Source: Spongilla lacustris (taxonomy: Eukaryota > Porifera > Demospongiae > Spongillida > Spongillidae). From it: a stretch of DNA of 64,000 nucleotides. Under the pieces are notes generated by a model. That model was not told the origin of the DNA and ran no database searches. It was given only the letters and a program-made list of their open reading frames with translations. The DNA is taken from contig OX442433.1 of assembly GCA_949361645.1 (NCBI GenBank), forward strand, positions 273,501-337,500. The letters are read 5' to 3'. Shown in pieces: positions 23,601 to 32,100 of the stretch (position 1 is the first letter of the stretch; each line of letters starts with the position of its first letter). A program made the translations under genes and the position numbers.

Positions 23601-26600
23601 GGGGATTCTGTATTAAAAGCTGGCAGCCATTTTGGTGTCCTCCCCTTTGGTACAAGTGGGTTTACACCTCACAAAGCAGTGGCCACTCAAGAGTAAACTT
23701 TGTGGATTCTCATAATAAAATTTGCAATTAACCCTCCTGCTGCTGCTCATTAATTATTCATAACGTGACGTATAGCGAAAGGAATTTTACCATAGTAATT
23801 GATTTTATTTGCTGTTCGCGTTTGGAACGTTTTCGTTTATAAGCATGTACTCTGTATTGCCTATTTCGTCACGTTGGTATGCCTTTTTAACACTACCCGT
23901 GTGTTCTATACACGGTGCGAACGTTGTTTTCGCGCCGTATCGTACAGTATCGTATGCTTACATGGGAGAAGTCTTTGTTACTCTGAGAATTAGCTTTCTA
24001 AGAACCTACATGTTCATGTAAGGGTTGTTATACCAGTTTTGACATATCCCACCACTTTTTGTTGCTTTTAAGACACTTAGATGCGAGCACCTGTTGTGGG
24101 CTACAAATGGAGTTAGGCTTACTATTCAAATACGGCTGACAGGTATAAGTTTGCTACACGGCGAATTCCATACAGATGTCGGGAGTCTTTGTTCTAAACA
24201 ACAATGCTGTAATGAACGCTTTGCTTCGTGCGGAAACAGGCGTTACAGTTCAATCATCCTGCTGGGCATATACGCCCGTCGCATTACGCGAGAGCAATTA
24301 TTTGGCATATATATGCCTTCCGCAGTAGGAGGGTTAACACCGAAAGTACAAGGACAGTTTTAGATAATGTGGTACAATTAAGCTTGGAATGACCACATAA
24401 AGGGACACAAAAAAACAAGCATGCTAACACATACATGTACCACATACCTGCATCTCATTCAGACCCACAACATGCCCCATCTGTCTAACATGTACCATTC
24501 CCTCCTACAAATGCCAACATCTGTCCAACATGTCCCCATCTATCCAACATGCCCCATCTATCCAACATGCCCCATCTATCCAACATGCCCCATCTATCCA
24601 ACATGTCCCCATCTATCCAACATGCCCCATCTATCCAACATGCCCCATTTATCCAACATGCCCCATCTATCCAACATGCCCCATCTACCCAACATGCCCC
24701 ATCTACCTCCAACATGCACCCATCTATCTAGCCATCAGTCTTACAATGCACTGACAGTACAACTATTTAATGTGCACTAATAAAGAACTGTAGTGTCACT
24801 GCAGTTACCACGTTCTCATGCCAGGACTTCATATATACATTTTGCAGAAGACATCTATGGGCTTATGTCTTACAGTTAATATTATATTATACATACATTA
24901 TCACTTATGACATCACCAAATGACATCACCACAGATGACATCATATGGCCATGTCTAACCAGTGTCACCTCTTCAGACGGAATATGCCATGAAGATATAG
25001 CACAAACCCCTCAAGCTTTGGAGGTAAAAATAATATGGCTGTCGTATTTACACACTGTCAGTGGGAAATCCTGCAGCATGCACTTTCTGAGCAGCCGCAT
25101 AAAAACACCATACCCCCCTTTCCTCCCCAAGTATAAACTAACCAATCAACCGACCTTTCTCAAAATGGTGGACTTGTTCTTTGGTCCCACATGTTCCCAC
25201 TTGTCCTCGCCTCCAGCGTCCTGGGCTACTTCCACGCTTGCCTTGTCGCCTGGTTCATTCCCAGCAGCTGTAGCGACCGCCTGCCGAGCTGCCACCATCT
25301 CCTCATGGAGTCCATCCAAAAGGCAACCCAAGAACTCCTCTGCGTCCTCCTGCCTACCCTGTCAAGGGCACGTACAACACAGCTATTAACACACATCAGA
25401 CCAGAGCAAAATTTTTCTTTAGGTGGAAGGTGAGGCATTACATAATCACCTTTGCCCAGCCCAACCTCCAACGTTACGTACCACCTCCAACGCCCCTCCC
25501 CAAACATATACTCCTAACAATGCTCTCCAAACCTTAAGTGAGAAGTTTGACTTTATTTCCTGCAGCATCTGATAGATGCAATCTGGCTTGAAAGAATCAC
25601 CACGAACTATCTCTCCCTTTGTGGTAACCTTCCTTCCTTTGTGCACACATACACAAGGTAACACAAATATGCAACAAGGGGCGTCATTTTCTCACCAAGG
25701 CTGTCTGCATTCTTAGCAGAGGAGACAAATTCATGGAAGAACTGGATCCTGACAAAGGGAGTGATGTCATGTGCCCTGACATAACACAACACTTTTCTTA
25801 CATGCTATCTGTGATGGGTGTGGCGCTTCCTCCCTTGCTAAGGGCAGGATAAGGGTTCAACGTCCTTAGGAGTTGGTGAAAACCTGGGAGAGCAAGCAGA
25901 GCTTGCAAAGGCTTAGAGTGATTAAGGGGTTAATTTAAATTTCAGCAAACATTCCAGCAAATATCACACGAGACACATTCAGGCCACACACACGCATCAC
26001 ACATTATGGGATACAGCATGGACATAACACCAGTTCCCAACATTGGTCAGTCCTCGTGGAATGACGGCAGGGGCATCATATGATATTGTGATCTGTTGCA
26101 ATTGCTCTATGAAATAAAGTTTTTTAATTGCTTACATCACACCGCCTATAAGCATGCAATTATTACCTCCCAGGTTGCTCAGCTGTGCCTGCATGCTAGA
26201 CGAATGTATTTTTGATTCTCGCAGATTTGCAGAACCATTTCCAGTACAATTGTTCTCGCATACAGCTCCTTTAGGGGCCCTATCACCATTGCTGCTACTG
26301 GTTCTGGGGGGCCCCCCACCAGGGGAGGAGCCCTGCACTGAGCCACTCCCACCACTGGTGGCAGGACTTCTGCTCACAATGGAGGCCCAGGACTTCGGCA
26401 CAGCTGCCTGCAAAGTCCTTGAGCTGACTGCAACAGGCAAAGTATCGGTATCCCTCAAACCAGAGTTTGCCGTTGCAGAGACAGCATTGAGGGGATTTGC
26501 TTCCGGGCCTGGAACACGGTGAGCCGAAGTGTGAGTTGCAGACACGGTGAGTTGGGAGGTTGTACCACAACTCTCAACATGTTGTACAGGGGCAGTGGTA

Positions 26601-27229
26601 GCTTGTGGCTGGACTGTGGTTGCAACCACGGACTGAGAAGACTGGGGACCAGTCACCACGCAACCAACCAAGTCTGAAGATGCCACAGGTGTGTCTATGC
26701 AAGCCCCCTGCCCGATTGAGTTACTTGTTTCCTTATGTCCTTCAGGAGAGTTGTGACGAACCAAGGAATGAGTCTCTCTATCTGATCCTGCATAGTCAGC
26801 ACGGCCAGGAACAAAGGCAGGTGCATTTGCGTTGAGTCTTGACGAGTTCTTGCTCTGGTCCCCAGCCTCGCACGGAGGCGAGGAGTCCCCAGCCTTTATG
26901 ACGACTGCTGGTGCCAACTCCGGGAGGCAAACGGTCCCGCTTGTGACACCTGACGTCTCCCTAACACGGGTTGCTTCGGTTTTATTCTTCACAGCGACGC
27001 CATTTCTGCGTCCTTGATGCACAAACTAGCCGTACGAGGATACTAATAGTGTGCGCAAGCTACTTGCTAACCTACCTCAAATCCTTTGTCCTTTTCAGTA
27101 AGTAACAATACTACTTCATCTTTTGTAAAATCGCCGAACAACAGTGGCTGGTTAGTCGGAAATGGCAAGAAGTCACATGCATACACATGCCAGCACGCTA
27201 ACGTTTCTCTTACTCACCGGAGCTGTCAT
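15429..27229 (-). CDS. USP10: Ubiquitin carboxyl-terminal hydrolase 10
   Basis: Thirteen exons: 27229-27218, 27147-27076, 27025-26167, 26106-26015, 25911-25802, 25775-25696, 25636-25533, 25358-25155, 19453-19328, 19188-19102, 17548-17401, 16288-16223 and 15634-15429; 721 residues, all phases consistent (human 798). USP10 is a cysteine protease that removes ubiquitin from p53, ribosomal proteins and others, and binds G3BP to limit stress granules. Visible: FGDF (residues 8-11), the G3BP-binding motif; a PAM2-like [10 protein letters not shown] near residues 92-101, predicted to bind PABP; the Cys box [13 protein letters not shown] with C341; [31 protein letters not shown]; and the His box [12 protein letters not shown] with H666. 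The Cys box has His where most USPs have Asn (CYxN). The intron before exon 12's successor (donor at 16222) starts with GC, not GT. Intron 8 is 5.7 kb and repeat-filled. Confidence 0.93.
15746..16034. repeat. 35-bp minisatellite, last USP10 intron
   Basis: About eight near-identical 35-bp units (ATGGACATAGCTGACAACCC core) in the final USP10 intron. The variation is mainly in the TACATAT/TTCACAT spacer. Confidence 0.92.
16938..17138. repeat. (TG)n with regular GCATG interruptions
   Basis: A TG array that becomes a higher-order repeat, GCATGTGTGTGTGT, about nine times, in USP10 intron 11. Confidence 0.92.
18005..18178. repeat. ACACTGTACAC-type repeat
   Basis: Irregular repeats of ACACACTGTACAC; TGTACA is palindromic. 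USP10 intron 10. Confidence 0.8.
18294..18446. repeat. ~37-bp minisatellite, USP10 intron
   Basis: Four copies of a unit containing CACCTCTGGTGATCACCACC followed by CACACCACAGG; GGTGATCACC is palindromic. Confidence 0.88.
19546..19766. repeat. 16-bp array with telomere-like CCCTAACCC
   Basis: About thirteen units of CACACCCCCTAACCCA inside the 5.7-kb USP10 intron. Each contains CCCTAACCC, the complement of a TTAGGG junction, but the hexamer is not tandem. Confidence 0.88.
20330..21215. repeat. 0.9-kb compound ~19/39-bp minisatellite
   Basis: Alternating monomers CTACCAGCACTCCATGGTG and CTACCAGCACTCCATATGAT plus CTACCAGCCTTCCATGGTG, over 40 monomers in varying order. Lies within USP10 intron 8. 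Confidence 0.92.
21852..22652. repeat. 0.8-kb 28-bp minisatellite
   Basis: About 28 units around GGCTGGTTACTCTAAGCATA, with CAGGCTTG, CAGGCTTA and CAGACTTA variants and a longer CCGACATACAG spacer recurring several times. USP10 intron 8. Confidence 0.93.
22788..23066. repeat. 34/22-bp minisatellite (GATGGGTGTGGTGATGGG)
   Basis: G-rich units in two size classes, with and without GGGTAGAT. USP10 intron 8. Confidence 0.9.
23166..23326. repeat. Three tandem copies of a ~61-bp unit
   Basis: Unit begins GAATAAGACAACACCTGCT and ends CCCCTCTCACGTGA; each copy contains the E-box CACGTG. Confidence 0.88.
23732..24333. mobile_element. 602-bp TTAA-flanked piggyBac-like non-autonomous element
   Basis: Terminal inverted repeats CCCTCCTGCTGC (23732-23743) and GCAGTAGGAGGG (24322-24333) match 11 of 12, and both ends abut TTAA (23728-23731 and 24334-24337). 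TTAA duplication plus CCC ends is the hallmark of the piggyBac superfamily. No transposase frame is visible, so this would be a MITE. It sits in USP10 intron 8. Confidence 0.65.
24530..24722. repeat. 19-bp minisatellite (CATCTATCCAACATGCCCC)
   Basis: About ten copies, read through as an ORF in all three plus frames. USP10 intron 8. Confidence 0.92.
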
Positions 27230-27532
27230 CTTGCCCAGCCCTGAACGCTGCTACACTAAACACGAGGCAGCTGCAGCATAAACACAGCCACACACACCAC
27301 AAAAAAAGAAGAAAAAAAAAAGAACGTTAAAGATCTATGCGCACATGCTCATACATCACATGGCCTACCACGTGATCTGCATCTCGCGAACGCATGTGCG
27401 GTTATAATTATAAACAAGCCGCCTTAATTAATTTGCGTACTCACAATTGTCAGATGACCGTAGGGACGACGATCAATAAGGGTGACGCCGACTTGTTTAC
27501 TCAATGTTTAACCCCGCCAACCGATCATAAAT
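27230..27532. promoter_or_regulatory. USP10/PYURF divergent promoter region
   Basis: 303 bp between divergent starts. Contains CACGTGATC near 27370 and TCTCGCGAACGC near 27384, resembling E-box and TCTCGCGA motifs of housekeeping promoters. Confidence 0.4.
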
Positions 27533-27879
27533 ATGGCCGCTATGCCGTTACGTGCCCATTGGCGTAGCAACTTCCTGACACAACTAGTAACACCTATTCG
27601 TCGTAGAATCTCTACTGCTCCTATCCCATTAGACAAAGACCTCCTGAAAGTGTTAGTCTGTCCCATGTCTAAGGAACCGTTGAGGTACATGCTGGTGCTA
27701 TTTTAATACGCAGTATATCAGTGCGGTTTACCCTACTTCTACTCAGGTACGATGCAACTACAAACGAATTAATAAGCGATAAGCTGGGCGTAGTTTACTC
27801 CTGCATTGAAGGCGTTCCTAACCTCGTCCCTGACGACGCCAAGCTCCGCAAATCGACCGCAACGAATACGAGCCAGTGA
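27533..27879 (+). CDS. PYURF: Protein preY, mitochondrial
   Basis: Two exons, 27533-27684 and 27747-27879; 94 residues. preY is a mitochondrial TRM112-like chaperone for methyltransferases of coenzyme Q and complex I assembly. The N terminus MAAMPLRAHWRSNFL is rich in arginine, without acids, as expected for import. The conserved core follows: LLKVLVCPMSKEPLRYDATT, then NELISDKLGVVYSCIEGVPN and LVP. Only the first zinc-type cysteine of the bacterial relatives is kept, as in animals. An upstream ATG at 27504 is out of frame and stops at once. It is paired head to head with USP10. Confidence 0.9.
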
Positions 27880-28006
27880 GCGGCAGGGTCAGTCAGCAAC
27901 TTAGCTGACACTAGCACTGACGTTATAATGCATGCTTAAACTAGCCATGGAGCCGAGAACAACAACAACAACAACAAAACAACAAAAAGTTTGTGATGTT
28001 ATGTAG

Positions 28007-29315
28007 TTAACTTCTGACGGTCCAAGCGCGCAGAGGATGGAATAGCCCAACTCTTACACCCTGCAGGCACAAAATGCCAGCTGCAGCGAACACCGAAAGC
28101 CACAATGTGGGGTCTTTCCACAAAGGCTTTGATGGTGCAGTTGTAGTGGCAACCTCCACCTGAGGTCCTGACGTCACAAGGACAATAAAAATAGCACGCT
28201 GTGTAAATACATGAATGCCTACTGGGTTTAAGTGCAGGAAAGCAGTTTTGATGGACCCGGTTGCAGAACTGCTTCAGGTTGGTGCAAGAGTGCAGCTGCC
28301 GTGCCAAGGAGTTGTTCTCACTGGACCACTGCTGTATAACAACTTCCAGGTACCCAAAAACCAGAGCATCCAAGCTGGAGGGTCTGAGGAGAGCACCTTT
28401 AGTTGTCATGTGCCTGGAAACACACTTTTTTTTTTTTTAATACCTGTTTCCAAAGAAGTACTCTTTATCTCCTAAACGGCTGGAAAGGTACACAATGCAG
28501 TCTTCAGCCCTTTTCAATAACTAGAGGAGAACTGCAGGTAAAATTGGCATGGTCAGGGGATTAAAGTCAATGGGCTAACCTCTATGCCTTTCTGCTGGGT
28601 ATAATCTAGTGGGGTATCTTCCATCAGCCTTCTGCGCCATACATTGTGTTTCCACAACGGAACGAATATGGAGAACGGGAAATACAGCATCCTACCATAC
28701 CACTTCCTGGTCACTTCAACAAAGTTCTGAGTCTCTAGCCACTGAAGGTAGAGCTACGTCAGAGACCACAAATACCTAAACAGTGTAAGGAGTTTTCTGT
28801 GTGGCGGCTTACAATCGCAGGAAATAGTTTGTCTTTCAGCAAAGCACCGTAGGCTGTTGTCTCTCCCTCGTCGAAGCATGTCACAAGTTTATCGATGTTG
28901 TAGCCCTAAAAATCCAAGTTTGTTTTTGCTTGCAGCAGATAAGGTGTATTAAACAAGCTCGTACGTGCTCTTTAAGGTAGACGATAATTGCTTCGGACCC
29001 GGCAATCGTTGCACGTGACCCTTCTCTGAGAACTGGATACTCAGCTTCGAATGCCAAAACAAAATAAAATTGAAGCACTGTCTTTACAACCTGACGCAAT
29101 ACCTACATGTCGGAGACTTCCATGGAAGACAGCTTGCAGTCACGGTTAGGTCATTCTTGGGTATTTCACTTAGCTTTACGTACGTCTACAAGAAATCCAT
29201 AACGCTTACTAACAGCTTCGAACAAAGCCAGTACTCGCTTCCTCACCAAGACCTGCAGGCTCTCGGGCTCCACAGATTGTATAGTCTCATCTCCCGAGTG
29301 TACATAAAGCTCCAT
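28007..29315 (-). CDS. MTX1: Metaxin-1 homolog
   Basis: Eight exons: 29315-29247, 29185-29107, 29044-28965, 28905-28813, 28741-28580, 28520-28444, 28383-28223 and 28167-28007; 293 residues with consistent phases. Metaxin-1 is an outer mitochondrial membrane protein of the SAM/MICOS assembly, involved in beta-barrel insertion. Seen: MELYVHSGDETI start with VLTY of the N-terminal thioredoxin-like fold; ETQNFVEVTRKWYGRML, close to vertebrate DTKNYVEVTRKWYAEAM; CIVYLSSRLGDKEYFFGN; the GST-C-type PSSLDALVFGYLEV; and a C-terminal hydrophobic segment WLSVFAAAGILCLQGV that would anchor it. Similarity is closer to metaxin-1 than metaxin-2 because of VEVTRKWY and the tail anchor. Introns are 40-90 nt. 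Confidence 0.9.
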
Positions 29316-29975
29316 GTCACCAAAGGGTTAATCCACTCGTAAATTTAAAAAGGAGAATTGCTTTAGAAGTTTGAATCTCTCTTGTAACGTCGACAGGCAG
29401 GACCACCCTTACACGTGTCAGTGACACTGCAATTATATTATGTTTGTATTATAAATAACACCAAATCATATCCCAATCAATACACAAAATAGGTAGATAC
29501 ATATTAAAACAAATATGAACGAAAACATGTTACACTGTTCTCTGGTAATACATAATGATACCCCTGTACAACTTATACCGTAACACCCGCTACAATTCTT
29601 ACGCAGTGAAAATTCTGACTATAGAGTTACTTTTAAGGCATTGCATGTTTAATTACCATTTTAACGCGCTTTACTCTTGCTTGTTGTTAATCTCTACAAC
29701 AACTTTTCAGGACAAGAGAAAGACTCTTGTTAGAATTAACGTGTTAATACTAGACCCAAATGTGTTACGTACCCAGACCCAAATGTACATAACTGACTAT
29801 TAATTTTATTTATTATAATGACTTCCTTTTTGAGTGTATTGGGTATGTATACATGTAGCTGGTTATATATAATGTACACAACATTAATTATTACAATTAT
29901 ATGAACATCACTGTACATCATAATATTAAAGTGTGTTGTATATACAAGAATACCCCATCTGTTTTGTAGATGAAG
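29316..29975. other. AT-rich spacer upstream of MTX1
   Basis: Promoter side of MTX1 followed by AT-rich DNA. Short open frames have no recognisable content. Confidence 0.55.
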
Positions 29976-30825
29976 CACTCACTTCCTGGTCAGAGGGTTG
30001 CCAGGAGGCACCTCTAGTTGGTACTGCAAAGTACAAGTAAAAAGCATGGGACTCCCCAAAGGTTCTAGCCACAGTCAACACTCTTCTCTCTAACAGCACA
30101 GACCCACTCTGCAATTCTCGCCTCCTGGCACCAAAGGATCAGGACTATGGCTAAATACTCTGCCAGTCACTCCACTGGGTCTTCGCATGGATAATTTGAC
30201 CATAAGAATAGCAGTTGGTCTTCATTTGGGTTTGTCCTTGTGTAGACCTCACAGTGGTCACAAATGTGGTTGTGAAGTGACGGATTTAGCTGTTCTTGGG
30301 CCTTAGTTGCCTTAAAGTGAAGGGCGCCACCATCGACGTGCCTCTGTTAATGACATAATCCATTGAGCCATGGCTGTTGCATGCGTGGATTCCATCTCGT
30401 TAGGAGCCTTCTAGCCTTTTCTGCTCTGATGGGAAAAGAACTGATAGGATTACCATGGTACCCTGGCAGTGGGGTAAGCTCCTTGTCTGGGATGGCACCT
30501 GCCCTGACACATATGCCCCGTCCCACTAAAGTATTGCAGCTGCAGAGGCTGGAGGAGTGGCCAACTGCCAAGCAGAGCACAAAGTATGCACACCTGGACC
30601 ACAACCATATATTCACACCCATAGCCATTGAGACTTCAGGACGTTTTGGGTCAGAGTCTTTAAAATTTCTGAAGGAGCTTGTCCCATCGCCTTAAACAGA
30701 CATCAGGAGAGTGCAATGCGTACTCTTACCTGCTTCAAAGGCTATCAGTTGCAGTACAATGAGGAAATGCTGCTTCTGTTATGGGCTCTGTGGGCCAGGA
30801 TGCAGTGGAAGTGTAACTTTTTACA
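29975..30825 (+). pseudogene. Decayed retroelement coding fragment (C-terminal region of a reverse-transcriptase polyprotein)
   Basis: Translating through stops and frame changes gives, in order, KAWDSPKVLATVNTLL, a block WLNTLPVTPLGLRMDNL, VGLHLGLSLCRPH with Cys residues, WYPGS, KYAHLDHNHIFTPIAIETSG, and YLLQRLSVAVQ(stop)GNAASVMG. This series is the C-terminal module seen downstream of reverse transcriptase in retroelements of marine invertebrates, recalled rather than searched. At least four in-frame stops or shifts are present. The reverse transcriptase core is not seen upstream, so the copy looks 5'-truncated. Position in the gene-poor 29.3-32.1 kb gap fits an old insertion. Confidence 0.7.
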
Positions 30826-32100
30826 TATATAGCTTAGTTGAGTATTTTAAATGTGTGTTTATATTTTCATGATGTAATGTACTATAAAGTGTACTATGTC
30901 GTTATAATGTATAATAATTTCACACCCATAATAATACTGTACATACATAGGTAATAAATTAAATCAAATAATCAAATAATCAGGAAGACAAATAACATAC
31001 ATAAGCACATGCACACACATAATAGCACATACATAAGCACATGCATACACATAATAGCACATACAAATTCTATTGGTCTACCCATCGGGGGGGGGGGGGG
31101 GGCCCATCATCTATGTGAATAGCATTCCCCTCCATTTGTGTATTATAGTGTACCTCTGTACGACCATATAAGGTGGACAGAGCTCTTGACCTTGTGGCAT
31201 TTGTCCTAACAGCTAGGCGTGATGCCAGTGGAAAACACTTAAGGTGGACAAAGCTCTTGACCTTGTGGTATTTGTCCTAACAGCTAGGCGTGATGCCAGT
31301 GGAAAACACTGAATTGTTTCAGATCTCCATGCACCATATGTTCCCAAGATTTTATTATTATTATTAATTTGGGGGGGGGGACTTTCTTGTGTTTTCTGGC
31401 ACTGATAAACATCTGACAACAAGCATTCTAGATAATGCACACCAATGTACTAATGATTGTTGCCAGTGGCATGATGTGTGTCCTTGCAGCATTAGCTGCT
31501 GTAGCCCTACCAACTGATCCCCTCATGACGGAACTCTCCATATTTGGTCATGTACTCTGTCGGTCTTCAGAGTCAGCAGCCAAGGTGAGCATAGAGAGGT
31601 CAGACAGGGCAAAAAAACCTTGGTGCAGCTGGATTGAAAGGATTGATGTGATTGCTAGTTTGAAGAATGTGTTTGTGTCGACCTGTTGTTTATTTTATTT
31701 TTATTATTACTTTTATACAGGAGTGTAAAAGGAAGGTTAAATAGGTGAAGCAAATTGTGATGCTGGAGCCTAGCAAATTCTGCTCTCTGTGAGAAGGTGA
31801 ACATGAGGGCTATGGAGGATGTGACTGATGGTATGAAGATCGTGATCCACTAAGGAACTGCTGTTACAACACAACCTTCAACTCTCTCTCTAATCAGGTG
31901 TATTGTGTAGCAACCAAGAACCATCAAAGTGCATCAGCAGAAGCCATTTTGATTTGAGAGGCTTTACATGTATGGAGCCCACACATTGCTCCCAGAACAG
32001 ACAATCTAATTTATGAGGTTTAGATCATCAACACACCATCTCTGATCTCTGCACCCCAGTGTGCCTTTTTGTAAAATTGATAGAAAACAAACAAACAACA
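30826..32100. other. Gene-poor spacer with small tandem duplications
   Basis: AT-rich start, a G run at 31087-31101, repeats of ACATAAGCACATGCA near 31000-31065, and a 72-bp tandem pair at about 31168-31311. An open frame at 31435-31728 starts with a hydrophobic stretch but has no recognisable relatives. Confidence 0.5.
31166..31311. repeat. 72-bp tandem duplication
   Basis: The unit AAGGTGGACA...GAAAACACT occurs twice head to tail with few changes. Confidence 0.88.

Noticed and set aside
24094..24363. 89-codon open frame in USP10 intron 8
   Set aside because: Lies in the TTAA element and runs out of it; composition and content unremarkable, no similarity to a transposase seen.
25600..25792. 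Separate small minus-strand gene at 25.6-25.8 kb
   Set aside because: The frames are exons 6 and 7 of USP10 and join in phase with their neighbours.
27504..27527. ATG upstream of PYURF
   Set aside because: Out of frame and terminates within eight codons; may be a short upstream ORF but cannot be the protein start.
31435..31728. 97-codon frame with hydrophobic N terminus
   Set aside because: No recognisable homolog, no clear splice or promoter context, in a gene-poor region next to a retroelement relic.
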